Shown: positions 17,312 through 27,151 of the stretch, in pieces
Numbering within the stretch: position 1 is the first letter of the stretch
Layout: every line of letters begins with the position of its first letter
Assembly: GCA_002698745.1 (NCBI GenBank)
Contig: PAAD01000041.1
Location: 1-41,153 of the forward strand
From: Flavobacteriaceae bacterium
GTDB taxonomy: Bacteria > Bacteroidota > Bacteroidia > Flavobacteriales > Flavobacteriaceae
Direction: 5' to 3'
DNA length: 41,153 bases
The notes under the pieces: generated by a model
What the model saw: only the letters and a program-made list of their open reading frames with translations
What the model was told of the DNA's origin: nothing
Database searches by the model: none
Position numbers and translations under genes: made by a program

Positions 17312-18721
17312 TTAAGAGTCATTTAATGAAAAATAATCTAGAGCATTATAATAACTTATATCAGCTAATATTTTGCCTATGAAAGGCATGTCATTTGGCA
17401 ATAATCCTTTTTCTATTTCATCTCCAAATAAATTACAAAGAATTCGTCTAAAATATTCATGCCGCGGAAAAGACAAAAAGCTTCTGGAATCAGTAAGCAT
17501 TCCAATAAAGGAGCTTACCAAACCCATATCAGATAATACGTTTAATTGATTTTCGATCCCGTTTTTTTGATCTAAAAACCACCAAGCAGCACCAAACTGC
17601 ACCTTTCCTTTAACAGAACCATCATTAAAATTTCCAGACATTGTTACAAACACTTCGTTATGAATAGGGTTTGAGTTATAGAGGATAGTTTTGGTTAGTT
17701 GATCCGTTTTGTCTAAATAGTCTAGGAACTTTGATAAACTTAATGCTTGAGGAAATTCGCCAATTGAATCAAATCCTGAATCTCTACCAAGCTTTTTTGT
17801 TAGTCTTGTATTAACAGATCTTATAGGACCTAAATGAAATTGTTGTACCCACCCTAATTTATGGTAAGTTTTAGTTAAATATTTTAGAGTTTCACATTTG
17901 AAATAATAAATTTCATCTAAATTAAGGTTTTTATGATTTTTTAATTTGTTGAAAATATTATCAATGTTATGAGCGCCTGTTTCAAAATATGGAAGATATG
18001 TTAGACCATGATCCGAAATTCGACAACCATTTTTATGAAAATACATAATTCTATTGCTTATTGCATCTAATAGGTCATCAAAAGATTTAATTTGAATATT
18101 AGAAGATTGTTCTAATTTCTGTAAATATTTTGAATAACTTAAGGAGTTTTCAACTGAAAAAAGCTTATCAGCTCTGAATGACATTTTCATTTCGAACGAA
18201 TCATCTTCCTTTAGGAGTTTTTGATGATATCTCAAATCATCAATTGGATCATCTGTCGTACAAATAAATTTTACTTTTTGTTGTGATAATAAACCTTTGG
18301 TAAAATATGAACTTTCACAAAGTTTTTCAGAAGTATTTTTATAAATTTCTTTAGCATTATTTTCATCCAACAAACTATTGATGCCAAAATATCTAAGAAG
18401 CTCCAGATGAGACCAGTGGTAAAGTGGATTACGTACTGTCTTATTAACAACTGCTGCCCATTTTATGAATTTTTCTACATCTGATGCATTCCCAGTAATA
18501 TATTTTTCGTCAATACCCAAAGTTCGCATGGCTCTCCACTTATAGTGATCATCCTCAAGCCATAATTCAGTTATATTTTTGAATTTCCTATTTAAGGCTA
18601 TGTCTTTTGGCGGTAAATGATTGTGATAATCAATTATAGGTAGATCTTTTACAAAATCATGATACAATTTTGAAGCTGTTTTACTATTTAACAAAAAATC
18701 TTCTGTAATAAATGTTTTCAT
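17312..18721 (-). CDS. uxaC: Glucuronate (uronate) isomerase UxaC
   Basis: UxaC converts D-glucuronate to D-fructuronate, or D-galacturonate to D-tagaturonate, in the cytoplasm. The 469-residue protein is of standard length. It shows the metal-binding DYHNHLPP (His33, His35) near the N-terminus, the [11 protein letters not shown]-like [13 protein letters not shown] stretch, [14 protein letters not shown], and a C-terminal block with [19 protein letters not shown]. The start ATG overlaps the uxuA stop by four bases. With uxuA and a mannonate-type reductase alongside, the glucuronate branch is favoured over galacturonate. Confidence 0.96.
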   Translation of the reverse strand: MKTFITEDFLLNSKTASKLYHDFVKDLPIIDYHNHLPPKDIALNRKFKNITELWLEDDHYKWRAMRTLGIDEKYITGNASDVEKFIKWAAVVNKTVRNPLYHWSHLELLRYFGINSLLDENNAKEIYKNTSEKLCESSYFTKGLLSQQKVKFICTTDDPIDDLRYHQKLLKEDDSFEMKMSFRADKLFSVENSLSYSKYLQKLEQSSNIQIKSFDDLLDAISNRIMYFHKNGCRISDHGLTYLPYFETGAHNIDNIFNKLKNHKNLNLDEIYYFKCETLKYLTKTYHKLGWVQQFHLGPIRSVNTRLTKKLGRDSGFDSIGEFPQALSLSKFLDYLDKTDQLTKTILYNSNPIHNEVFVTMSGNFNDGSVKGKVQFGAAWWFLDQKNGIENQLNVLSDMGLVSSFIGMLTDSRSFLSFPRHEYFRRILCNLFGDEIEKGLLPNDMPFIGKILADISYYNALDYFSLNDS

Positions 18722-19902
18722 GAAAATTCTACGCTTTTTAGAAGACCGAATTTTAATCCTCGTAGTTCTGCTAGTCCTTTTAATCTTCCAATACCTGAAT
18801 ATCCAGGGTTTGAGGTTTTTTGCAGATCATCCAGCATTTGATGGCCATGATCTGGTCTCATTGGCATTCTTGTATCTATTCTTCCATTTAATTTTCTAAT
18901 TTTTTGTTCTTTTAAAAGAGCCTTTAAAACTCCATACATGTCCACATCGCCCTCTAAATGATTTGCCTCATAAAAATTCCCTTTATTGTCTCTTTTTGTA
19001 CTTCTTAAATGAACAAAATGAATTCTATCTCCCAAACGTTCTACCATACCAACTAAATCATTATCACGCCTTACACCAAAAGATCCAGAACAAAAGGTTA
19101 GACCATTATTATTACTATCTACAGCATTATAAATATCTATTATATCCTGTTCTGTACTAACAATTCTTGGTAACCCCAAAATAGGATATGGTGGGTCATC
19201 TGGGTGAATACTCATAAGAATTCCAGATTTCTCAGCATATGGAATTATTTGGATTAAAAAATAAAATAAATTTTCTTTTAATTTCTTTGAATCAATATTT
19301 TTATATGTACTTAAAATTCTATTAAATTCTGCTAATGTGTAGCCTTCTTCTGCTCCAGGCAGACCAGCAATTATATTTCTAACAAGCTTTTCTTGATTCT
19401 TGAATGTTGTTTTTTTTAAATATTCTTTTGCTAAAGTCTTTTGATTATCGTCATAATCCTCTTCTGCCCCAGGGCGCTTTAATAAAAGTAATTCAAATGC
19501 TGCAAAAGCACTAGACTGAAACCTTAGAGCTCTTGAACCGTCTTCAAGTTCATAATTTAAATCAGTTCTAGTCCAATCAAGTACAGGCATAAAATTATAA
19601 CAAACTATATCTATACCACATTTACCAAGGTTTAATAATGTGGTCTTATAATTTTCAATATACATTTTATAATTACCTGACTTAGTTTTTATATCCTCAT
19701 GGACAGGGACACTCTCAACAACAGACCAGGTTAAACCTGCTTGTTCAATTGTTTGTTTTCGCTTATTAATATCTTCTATACTCCAAATTTCTCCATTAGG
19801 AATATGATGTAAAGCAGTAACAACACCAGTTGCACCAGCCTGCTTTATATCCGATAGTTTTACAGGGTCTTTCGGCCCATACCAACGCCAAGTCTCTTCC
19901 AT
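18718..19902 (-). CDS. uxuA: Mannonate dehydratase UxuA
   Basis: UxuA dehydrates D-mannonate to 2-keto-3-deoxygluconate, using a divalent metal. The 394-residue protein begins METTWRWYGP-like (here [13 protein letters not shown]), a hallmark of the family. Other markers are [37 protein letters not shown] with metal-site histidine and aspartate, and the C-terminal [12 protein letters not shown]. It follows the SDR gene by 43 bases and overlaps uxaC. Because mannonate arises only from fructuronate, its presence points to glucuronate as the sugar handled. Confidence 0.97.
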   Translation of the reverse strand: MEETWRWYGPKDPVKLSDIKQAGATGVVTALHHIPNGEIWSIEDINKRKQTIEQAGLTWSVVESVPVHEDIKTKSGNYKMYIENYKTTLLNLGKCGIDIVCYNFMPVLDWTRTDLNYELEDGSRALRFQSSAFAAFELLLLKRPGAEEDYDDNQKTLAKEYLKKTTFKNQEKLVRNIIAGLPGAEEGYTLAEFNRILSTYKNIDSKKLKENLFYFLIQIIPYAEKSGILMSIHPDDPPYPILGLPRIVSTEQDIIDIYNAVDSNNNGLTFCSGSFGVRRDNDLVGMVERLGDRIHFVHLRSTKRDNKGNFYEANHLEGDVDMYGVLKALLKEQKIRKLNGRIDTRMPMRPDHGHQMLDDLQKTSNPGYSGIGRLKGLAELRGLKFGLLKSVEFS

Positions 19903-19945
19903 TAGTAAATCAATAGTTAATATAAATTTTCATTAAGAATTCAAA

Positions 19946-20773
19946 TTATACTCCACTGTATGCTGAAAAACCACCATCAATTGGAATTACAACACCAGTC
20001 ACAAAAGATGAATTATCATCACATAAATATAAAGTTGAACTTACAATGTCCTGTGCATTACCGAACCTTCCCATTGGTGTTTGATTGAGTATTTGGTTTC
20101 CGCGATCAGTTAAACTTCCATCTGAATTAGTTAATAGGGCTCTATTTTGATCTGTCAAAAAAAAGCCTGGTGCTATAGCATTAACACGAATACCAACTTT
20201 AGAAAAGTGTACAGCCAACCATTGTGTAAAGTTTGTGATAGCTGCTTTTGCACCACTGTAAGCTGGTATTTTTGTTAAGGGGGTAAAAGCATTCATAGAA
20301 GAAATATTAATAATACAACTATTATCTGTTTCTATCATGTCTTTCGCAAAAACCTGACATGGCAATAGTGTTCCAATAAAATTTAAATCAAAAACAAACT
20401 TTATGCCTTCTACATCAAGATCAAAAAAAGTTTTAAAATCATTTGAGTCATTGTTTAAATCTTCAATTGTGAAATGGGTATTGGATGTTGTGCCTAAAGG
20501 ATGATTACCACCTGCGCCGTTAATTAAAATATCACAGAGTCCAAATTCTTTATTGATAATATGTTTGGCATTTTCTAAAGATTCTTTATCAAGAACATTG
20601 GCAGAAATGGCAATTGCGTTGCCTCCTTTAGAATTTATTGTATTTACTATTTTATGAGCTGCTTTTTCATTCAAATCTAATACAGCAACCTTGAAATTAT
20701 TTTTTGAAAAAGCAAAAGCAAGCTCACTACATAAGACTCCGCCTGCGCCTGTTAAAACAACAACTTTACTCAT
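19946..20773 (-). CDS. SDR-family D-mannonate oxidoreductase (fructuronate reductase)
   Basis: This short-chain dehydrogenase most likely reduces D-fructuronate to D-mannonate with NAD(P)H, replacing the unrelated long-chain UxuB of E. coli. The 275-residue protein has the cofactor motif TGAGGVLCSE (8-17), the NGAGGNHPLGTT segment typical of the mannonate-reductase branch, catalytic Tyr172 and Lys176 in YSGAK, and serines in NISSM. It is the first gene of the uronate operon and directly upstream of uxuA, which supports the role. A different keto-sugar acid substrate cannot be excluded from sequence alone. Confidence 0.85.
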   Translation of the reverse strand: MSKVVVLTGAGGVLCSELAFAFSKNNFKVAVLDLNEKAAHKIVNTINSKGGNAIAISANVLDKESLENAKHIINKEFGLCDILINGAGGNHPLGTTSNTHFTIEDLNNDSNDFKTFFDLDVEGIKFVFDLNFIGTLLPCQVFAKDMIETDNSCIINISSMNAFTPLTKIPAYSGAKAAITNFTQWLAVHFSKVGIRVNAIAPGFFLTDQNRALLTNSDGSLTDRGNQILNQTPMGRFGNAQDIVSSTLYLCDDNSSFVTGVVIPIDGGFSAYSGV

Positions 20774-20830
20774 TTTTTATATGATTATATCTAAAAGATG
20801 TTGAAGCAATATACAAATTTTTAATATATT

Positions 20831-20844
20831 CGTGTACGCACACA
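20831..20844 (+). promoter_or_regulatory. LacI-type operator between the uronate operon and lacI-family gene
   Basis: The sequence CGTGTACGCACACA is an imperfect inverted repeat (half-sites GTGTAC and GTGTGC, with a central CG), as is usual for LacI-family operators. It lies 58 bases before the SDR gene and 84 bases before the regulator gene. Nearly the same word occurs inverted at 34442-34455 before susC, with 12 of 14 bases identical. Repeated use only at these two promoters makes a shared operator likely. A TATTTTTA box (20850-20857, minus strand) just outside would place the site at the transcription start of the uronate operon. Confidence 0.7.
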
Positions 20845-20927
20845 ATTAATAAAAATATTCAAAAAATCCATGTTGTTTTGGGTATAACACAGATAACTCA
20901 TAAAGCATATAAGATTCAGAATTATAT

Positions 20928-22010
20928 ATGATTACAATTAAGGATATAGCAAAATTGGCAAATGTTTCTGATGGTACTGTTGATAGAGTTATTCATAACA
21001 GAAAAGGGGTTTCGCCAAAAACTGCAGAAAAAGTTAAAAATATTTTAAAAGAAAATAATTTTTTACTTAACCCAATAGCTAGTGCATTGGCTACAAAAAA
21101 AAAATATAGAATTGCTTGTTTAATTCCGAAAAGTGACAAAAAAAATCAATTTTGGAAATCTCCAAACTTAGGTATCCTTAAAGCTAGAAAAGAGGTAACA
21201 AGATATGGACTTCAAATTGATATAGCCCATTTTGACCAATATGACTCTAAATCTTATTTAAAGAAATTTAAAATACTTCAAAAAAATAAACCAGATGCTT
21301 TTATAATAGCTCCGGTGTTTAGTAATGAGACAGCTTTTATTGCTAAAGAATTAGAAAATAATAGCATTGAATATATATTTATTAATATCGATAATAAAAA
21401 ATATAAAAATATTGCTTTTATCGGACAAGATTCACAAAGAGCAGGATTTGTTGCTGGTAAGCTAATGAGTTTAGGTTTACCTAAGAATAGTAAATGTGGA
21501 GTCGTACAATTTCGTCAAAGTTTAATAGATCATAAAGCAATATCAAATAGAATAAGTGGGTTTAACAACTACTTAAAAGAACACAGAAATGATATAAAAA
21601 CCAAATTAATTAAAATAAGTTTAAATGATAAAAAAAATGATTTAACTAAAATAAAATCATTTTTAAATTCAGCTAAAACTGTTTCGGGCATTTTTGTACC
21701 CTCCAGTAGAGCCTCGTATATAGCATCATTATTACCCGAATATGTTAATACATCTAATTTTAGCATAATAGGATATGATACGACTGAAGACAATATCTTT
21801 TATCTTAAAAATGATAAAATACAGTTTATAATTTCGCAAAGATCTTTCAATCAAGGATATGAAGCTGTACATATAATTTCAGATTTTTTGATTCAAAAAA
21901 AGGTTCCTCAAAAAAAAACATATTCACCAATACAAATAATAATTAAAGAAAATGTCGATTATGATAGCAGAAATAAAAAAACTTTTATTAATGAACTTTC
22001 AAATCAATAA
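20928..22010 (+). CDS. LacI-family transcriptional regulator
   Basis: The 360-residue protein has an N-terminal LacI helix-turn-helix (MITIKDIAKLANVSDGTVDRVIHN, 1-24) with a hinge region and then a periplasmic-binding-protein-like sensor domain (from about residue 63). It probably binds the palindrome at 20831-20844 and its copy before susC, and releases it when a uronate-pathway intermediate binds (inference). It is divergent from the uronate operon. The PhoD-like gene downstream starts within its last 20 bases, so regulator and phosphatase are cotranscribed. The coding sequence is very AT-rich. Bacteroidota glycan loci are more often controlled by hybrid two-component, SusR-like or ECF regulators. 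Confidence 0.93.
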   Translation: MITIKDIAKLANVSDGTVDRVIHNRKGVSPKTAEKVKNILKENNFLLNPIASALATKKKYRIACLIPKSDKKNQFWKSPNLGILKARKEVTRYGLQIDIAHFDQYDSKSYLKKFKILQKNKPDAFIIAPVFSNETAFIAKELENNSIEYIFINIDNKKYKNIAFIGQDSQRAGFVAGKLMSLGLPKNSKCGVVQFRQSLIDHKAISNRISGFNNYLKEHRNDIKTKLIKISLNDKKNDLTKIKSFLNSAKTVSGIFVPSSRASYIASLLPEYVNTSNFSIIGYDTTEDNIFYLKNDKIQFIISQRSFNQGYEAVHIISDFLIQKKVPQKKTYSPIQIIIKENVDYDSRNKKTFINELSNQ

Positions 22011-23463
22011 AAAAATAATTTTAGGTTTAATTATTGCTTTAATATCATTTTCGTGTTCCTCTGTGAAAGAAAATGAAGATGGCCCTTATTTTGGCAATGG
22101 TTTTAAAAATGGCTGGGCAGATCAAAGTTCAATATCAATCTGGACCAGACTTACAAAAAATCCAGATCTTAATAAAAATGGAGTTAAATTTTTAGACATG
22201 GAATTAGACAAAAAGACATTGAACAAAAAGGCAAAAAAACCAAACTTTTTAATACCAAAACAAATTCCTGACGGCTATACTATTGAAGAAATGGAGGGTG
22301 CAATGCCTGGGATATTAGGAGAAGTAAAATTAAGTTATTACCAAAATGATCATTCAAAACGAATTCATACAGATTGGGAAATTGTTGACACCAATAAAAA
22401 TTTTACAAATCAATGGAAATTAGATGGTTTATTGTCAGGTACTAAATATAATATTGAATTATTGGCAAGAAATATTAATACAAAATTGATTACCGATACA
22501 CTAAAAGGCGAATTTATAACAGCTCCTGACTCAAATCAAATTAAAGCTATTCAGTTCGGTATAGTTAGTTGTCATGATTATGGCAGAAAAGATCGTGAAA
22601 ACGGCCATATGATATACGAGTCTCTAGCTAACAAAAATCTAGACTTTTATGTACATACTGGGGATATAACATACTATGATGCCTCCAACCCACATAGTTT
22701 TACTGAAGAATTGATGCGATTTAAGTGGGACCGTTTATTCGCCTTACCTCTTCAACGAAAATTCTTCACAAAAACTACAACTTATTTTCAAAAAGACGAT
22801 CATGATGTTTTATGTGATGATTCCTATCCAGGAATGGTTTACGGAGATGTGTCGTTTGAAAGAGGACTTGAGATTTTTGATAAAGAACAATTTCCATCCA
22901 ATGAACATCCATACAAAACAATAAGGTGGGGTAAAGATCTTCAAGTTTGGCTTCTTGAGGGAAGAAATTACAGAAGTAAAAATACAGATACTGACGGACC
23001 AGAAAAGACAATCTTAGGAAAAATTCAAAGAGATTGGCTTTTTTCTACATTAAATCAATCTGATGCAGCATTTAAAATTATTATTAGTCCAACTCCAATA
23101 CTTGGGCCGGATCGTCCGAAAGGTAAAAATGATAATCTTTCAAATAAGGCTTTCAAATATGAAGGTGATTTGGTAAGGAGTTTTATCAATAAACACAAAA
23201 ATATTTATATATGTAGTGGAGACAGACATTGGCAATATGCCACCCATTATGATGGCACCAACCTTTGGGAGTTTGGTAGCGGTCCCGGTGCTGACAAACA
23301 TGCCAATGGATGGGATCAAAATAATAAATTAAAAGAACACCATTTTTTGAGAGTTAAGGGCGGGTTTTTATTAGTAGATATTTATCGTGAAGATAATAAT
23401 GTAAAAATAAAGTTTTCACATTGTGACGTTAATGGTGTTGTAGTAAATGAAAAAGTATTTTAG
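21991..23463 (+). CDS. PhoD-like metallophosphatase lipoprotein
   Basis: The protein is 490 residues from the ATG at 21991, with a lipoprotein signal ending in LISFSC (Cys22). The open frame reaches back to 21952, but that part lacks signal character. It then shows PhoD (alkaline phosphatase D) metal-site segments: FGIVSCHDYG, FYVHTGDITYYD, QKDDHDVLCDDSYPG and CSGDRHWQYATHYDG. The family are metal-dependent phosphomonoesterases or phosphodiesterases, usually exported. The gene overlaps the regulator gene and converges on the beta-glucuronidase gene with six bases between. In this setting it may remove phosphate or phosphodiester groups from the glycan; that is inference, and general phosphate scavenging is the alternative. 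Confidence 0.85.
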   Translation: MNFQINKKIILGLIIALISFSCSSVKENEDGPYFGNGFKNGWADQSSISIWTRLTKNPDLNKNGVKFLDMELDKKTLNKKAKKPNFLIPKQIPDGYTIEEMEGAMPGILGEVKLSYYQNDHSKRIHTDWEIVDTNKNFTNQWKLDGLLSGTKYNIELLARNINTKLITDTLKGEFITAPDSNQIKAIQFGIVSCHDYGRKDRENGHMIYESLANKNLDFYVHTGDITYYDASNPHSFTEELMRFKWDRLFALPLQRKFFTKTTTYFQKDDHDVLCDDSYPGMVYGDVSFERGLEIFDKEQFPSNEHPYKTIRWGKDLQVWLLEGRNYRSKNTDTDGPEKTILGKIQRDWLFSTLNQSDAAFKIIISPTPILGPDRPKGKNDNLSNKAFKYEGDLVRSFINKHKNIYICSGDRHWQYATHYDGTNLWEFGSGPGADKHANGWDQNNKLKEHHFLRVKGGFLLVDIYREDNNVKIKFSHCDVNGVVVNEKVF

Positions 23464-23469
23464 ATATTA

Positions 23470-25287
23470 TCAGTAATTATTTTCACTTAAGTAAAATTCT
23501 TTCAATGTAAAAAAAGCTTTCTTTTTTAATCCTTTTTCAGAAATAAGCCCTTTTCTATTAAAATCTTTTTGAATTCTTCTTAAATGACGCCTATGAGATC
23601 GAAAGTCCATTAAAATCCATGGGGAGACTCCAGCTAAAAAATCAATATTCCTCATCATCTCAATATTATTAACATAGACAGCATTCTGATATTCCTCTGT
23701 CCAACGTTCACCTGGATCGCCATGTAATCCTTGCAAAGCTCCACCACCAACCTCACTAATTATGATTGGTTTATTATATAAATTTCTCCATTGCCACTTT
23801 GAGCATGATTCTGGTGAACCGCCATACCAACCACAATAACTATTTATTCCTAAAACATCTACATAATTTCCCAACTGATCTTCAATAAGCTTAACTTTAT
23901 TACCACTATTGTGAGTATTAGATGCTGCAGTAACTAAACGAGTCTTATCCAATAATTTAACACGTTTTGCCAAACGTGATAAAAAATCTAAACGACTATC
24001 TCCCTCTGGAGTTTCATTGGCAATTCCCCATAATATTATTGAAGCTCTGTTTTTATCTCTAGCTACCATTTCTGTGAGCTGTGTTTCAGCACTTTTATAA
24101 GTGTCTGGGTTTTCAAAAAGAACTGTCCAGTATACTGGAATTTCAGACCATACTAATAACCCCATTTTGTCAGCTAATCGTACCATTGTTTCACTGTGTG
24201 GATAATGAGCCAATCTTACGTAATTACAACCTAAATCCTTTGCCCAATTCAATAAAACTTTACACTCCTCTTCAGAAGTAACCCTACCAGTTTTAAAAGG
24301 AGCCTCTTCATGTATACTAATACCTTTTAAAAATATTGGTTTTCCATTTAATAAAATCTCATACCCTGAAGTCTCTATTGTTCTAAACCCTATATCATCA
24401 CTTATTGAATCTGTAGAAGATTTTATATTGAGCTTGTAAAGTTTTGGGTTTTTAGGAGACCACAATTCAGGTTTGGCCCTAAATTCAAAAGAAGCAAATC
24501 CATTAGAGGCAACAATTGAAAATTTCTTATTTAATTCAGGAATTTCAATTATTACATCATTATTATTTTTATTTGACAAAGTTACCCAACCCTGAATATT
24601 GTTTTTTTTATTTTTAATAAAATTAATTCCATAATCGACTATATGGTTGTTGGGTACATTTATTAAATGAACAGAACGTGTGATACCCCCATAATTCCAC
24701 CAATCTGTATTAATTGTTGGAATGGCTTCACGTTTACGCTTATTGTCAACTTTTACAATTAAATGGTTGTCTTTTTCTTTTAATTTTCCAGAAACATTAA
24801 ACTGAAAAGGGGTATAACCCCCTTTATGTTGGCCAAGTAATTCGCCATTAAGGTATACTTTTGCCTCATAATTTACAGCTTCAAAATAAAGGAAAGATTT
24901 TTCATCAAACTTTTCTATAAAATCGAAAGTTTTTTTATACCAAATAGTACCCTCATAATAATAGAGCTTTTCCATTTGAGTATTCCAATCCCCTGGTACC
25001 ATTAACTGATAATCTGTATCAAAATTATATTCAATCAAATCAGATTTATTTTTCATTTTTGAATTTTTGAAAAAAGCTTTTTTGCCTTTGTGAGGGTCTA
25101 ACCAAAGGTTATAAAATCCATTTTCTAAGGGATCTATTATGACTTGCCAAAGTCCATCTAAACTTTCTTTATCACGGGACTCTATATTTTGTAAAACGTA
25201 TGTACTTTTTGATATTTCGTGCTGTGCGTTCAATGCAAATAAATTGACACATAATACCATAATCAACATTGTATTTAAATTTCTCAT
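23470..25287 (-). CDS. Glycoside hydrolase family 2 beta-glucuronidase
   Basis: The 605-residue protein begins with a signal peptide (cleavage near ALNAQ) and has no lipobox, so it is probably soluble in the periplasm. It has the GH2 sugar-binding domain (up to about 210, with NTDWWNYGGITRSV), an Ig-like domain and a TIM barrel. The acid/base is Glu425 in WGIANETPEG and the nucleophile is Glu512 in IISEVGGG. Near the C-terminus NRKG (Asn577, Lys579) matches the NxK motif that recognises the glucuronate carboxylate in E. coli GUS. Length and motifs fit a beta-glucuronidase releasing terminal glucuronic acid. It is the last gene of the susC operon, four bases after the esterase. Confidence 0.9.
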   Translation of the reverse strand: MRNLNTMLIMVLCVNLFALNAQHEISKSTYVLQNIESRDKESLDGLWQVIIDPLENGFYNLWLDPHKGKKAFFKNSKMKNKSDLIEYNFDTDYQLMVPGDWNTQMEKLYYYEGTIWYKKTFDFIEKFDEKSFLYFEAVNYEAKVYLNGELLGQHKGGYTPFQFNVSGKLKEKDNHLIVKVDNKRKREAIPTINTDWWNYGGITRSVHLINVPNNHIVDYGINFIKNKKNNIQGWVTLSNKNNNDVIIEIPELNKKFSIVASNGFASFEFRAKPELWSPKNPKLYKLNIKSSTDSISDDIGFRTIETSGYEILLNGKPIFLKGISIHEEAPFKTGRVTSEEECKVLLNWAKDLGCNYVRLAHYPHSETMVRLADKMGLLVWSEIPVYWTVLFENPDTYKSAETQLTEMVARDKNRASIILWGIANETPEGDSRLDFLSRLAKRVKLLDKTRLVTAASNTHNSGNKVKLIEDQLGNYVDVLGINSYCGWYGGSPESCSKWQWRNLYNKPIIISEVGGGALQGLHGDPGERWTEEYQNAVYVNNIEMMRNIDFLAGVSPWILMDFRSHRRHLRRIQKDFNRKGLISEKGLKKKAFFTLKEFYLSENNY

Positions 25288-25291
25288 TTTA

Positions 25292-26056
25292 TTAATTATT
25301 TATAAATTCAAAATATTTTTTTGCAAATCTTTTTCCAATTTCAATTTGTGAGTCCCTATTAAAATGAATTGAATCACCAAGATGGGGTAAATCCGTAACT
25401 TCAATAGACATTAAATTGGGAACATGATTATTTAAATTTGAAATAATATAATTTATACTATCAGAAGTGTTCTTCCAATTTCCGATTTCGGATACAAAAA
25501 TTGGAACTTGTGATGAATTTAAATCATTTCTAAGGTTTTGTACGAATAATTTAAATCGTTGTGTATATTCAAACCACTCTTTTCTGTCAGCTGAGCCCTG
25601 AAGCCATAAAATTCCTTTTAAATTACCGCTTTTTTGAGCTTGTAAGACACGGATTACTGCCTCATTGTAAAGCAAACTACCTTTTTTCCATTCTTTAATA
25701 GAGGTGCCACCCCTAGCATTAACAACTAAACCTATTTTTTTTTCTTTCTTCACAATTTCTTTGGCAAAAGTCCAAGATGGACCAATTTGTTGCATACCTA
25801 TTTTCTTACGAACTGTTGAAAATCTATTCAAAGGGTTTTTTGCAGGCTCCCATTCCTGATTTTCATTAAACAAAAAAACGTTATTAATAACTAAAGTGTC
25901 GCTATTTGTCATAACAGCTCTGCCGGCCATATTAGATTGACCAATAGAAAGAAAAAAAGGTATTTTTTCGTAAGATTGATTTTTAATAAAATCAGTTTTA
26001 CATGAAATTAAAAATATTAATAAGCAAATTAATTGAATATTATTGTTGTTTTTCAC
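25292..26056 (-). CDS. SGNH-type carbohydrate esterase (SASA/DUF303) lipoprotein
   Basis: The 254-residue protein has a lipoprotein signal ending FLISC (Cys19). It shows the SASA-type sialate O-acetylesterase/CE6-like motifs: nucleophile Ser41 in SIGQSNMAGR, the oxyanion segments NARGGTSIKEW and LWLQGSAD, and the Asp228/His231 pair in GDSIHF. The start is GTG at 26056, because no ATG precedes the signal peptide. Members of this family remove acetyl groups from sugars such as xylose or sialic acid. Here the likely role is deacetylation of the imported glycan so that the GH2 enzymes can act. It lies 18 bases after the PpiC-like gene. Confidence 0.85.
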   Translation of the reverse strand: MKNNNNIQLICLLIFLISCKTDFIKNQSYEKIPFFLSIGQSNMAGRAVMTNSDTLVINNVFLFNENQEWEPAKNPLNRFSTVRKKIGMQQIGPSWTFAKEIVKKEKKIGLVVNARGGTSIKEWKKGSLLYNEAVIRVLQAQKSGNLKGILWLQGSADRKEWFEYTQRFKLFVQNLRNDLNSSQVPIFVSEIGNWKNTSDSINYIISNLNNHVPNLMSIEVTDLPHLGDSIHFNRDSQIEIGKRFAKKYFEFINN

Positions 26057-26074
26057 TTCAATATGGTTTAAAAT

Positions 26075-27133
26075 CTATAAAAAATTATCCTTTGAAATTG
26101 AGTTGTAAATTTCTTTGTTTATCACTAGTCTTGTGTTTTTTATAATATGCTTAATTAACATATCAAACTCAGAGTTTTGATAATAATTCAAAACTTGTTT
26201 TTTAACTTTTTCATATGGGTAGTATTTTTTATTTGATAAATAATCAAGTCTTATTATGAAGGTTCCCTCCTGGGCTTTTAACACTTTAAATTCTCCGATA
26301 TTTAATTTTAATAGACTTTCTCTAATTATCTTATCAGGGTTATCTTCTCCGAAAATTGGGATAGAATCATGAAAAACTATTTTTTTATACTCGCCAAGGG
26401 GATATTTTTTTTCTAAGGAATTATTCAGGCTGAATCCTTTTTTCAAATAATTTTTAACTTCTTGAATTCTTTTTACTGCTAGATTATTGGGTAATTTACT
26501 GTGGTTAAATCCAAAAACAACTCCTTCAATCTTTTCATTATATGAAAATTGTTTTGATTTTATTATTTCATAATATTCTTTTAAAAGCTTTCCGTCAATC
26601 TTAAATTGAGTTTTCGCAAGCTTTTCCTTTAAACGTAGTTTAATATTACTGATTAAGTAGTTATGGTAACTAAACATGTCAATAGTAATAGCTCCATAAA
26701 TTATTTGACCATTACTATTTTTTTGTGTTCTTGATTTATTATAATCCTGCCATAGGATTTTGAAATTTTCAAAATTAAAATGATTAATAATATTATTCTC
26801 TTTTGCTAATTTTAAAATAGCTCGTGTTTCCATGAGCTGATTTTCCGTTTTTGTCTTGATATAATCTAATGGGGTAATACCATCAATTGTAGTTTCCCAA
26901 AATTTATTTGAATTTTCTAAGCCAAAATTTAAATAAAAATGATTGTAAGTAAATGCTATATTTTTTTTTAGATGGAATAAGTATTGTTCCCATTTTATTT
27001 CATGGCCATCGATCAAGAGTGTTACACTTTTATCATCTATTTTATTTTTTTTTGTAAAACCTGACTCACTGTTGCAAGAATTAAAAAAAAATAAAATTCC
27101 CAATAAAATAAGAGAATGTTTTAACACTTTCAT
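26075..27133 (-). CDS. SurA/PpiC-like peptidyl-prolyl isomerase-type lipoprotein
   Basis: The 352-residue lipoprotein (Cys20 in FFNSC) has a long helical N-terminal part (about 35-190) like the SurA chaperone domain. A parvulin-like part follows (about 195-315), with FSYNEKIEGVVFGF, LKKGFSLNNSLEKKYPLGEY and LKLNIGEFKVLKAQEGTFIIRL. The parvulin core is divergent, so isomerase activity is uncertain and a chaperone-only role is possible. It sits between the beta-helix and esterase genes, with 18 bases on each side, inside the sus operon. A dedicated foldase for exported island proteins is a reasonable inference. No general sur-type housekeeping neighbours are present. Confidence 0.65.
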   Translation of the reverse strand: MKVLKHSLILLGILFFFNSCNSESGFTKKNKIDDKSVTLLIDGHEIKWEQYLFHLKKNIAFTYNHFYLNFGLENSNKFWETTIDGITPLDYIKTKTENQLMETRAILKLAKENNIINHFNFENFKILWQDYNKSRTQKNSNGQIIYGAITIDMFSYHNYLISNIKLRLKEKLAKTQFKIDGKLLKEYYEIIKSKQFSYNEKIEGVVFGFNHSKLPNNLAVKRIQEVKNYLKKGFSLNNSLEKKYPLGEYKKIVFHDSIPIFGEDNPDKIIRESLLKLNIGEFKVLKAQEGTFIIRLDYLSNKKYYPYEKVKKQVLNYYQNSEFDMLIKHIIKNTRLVINKEIYNSISKDNFL

Positions 27134-27151
27134 ATAAAATTAAGAAACAAT

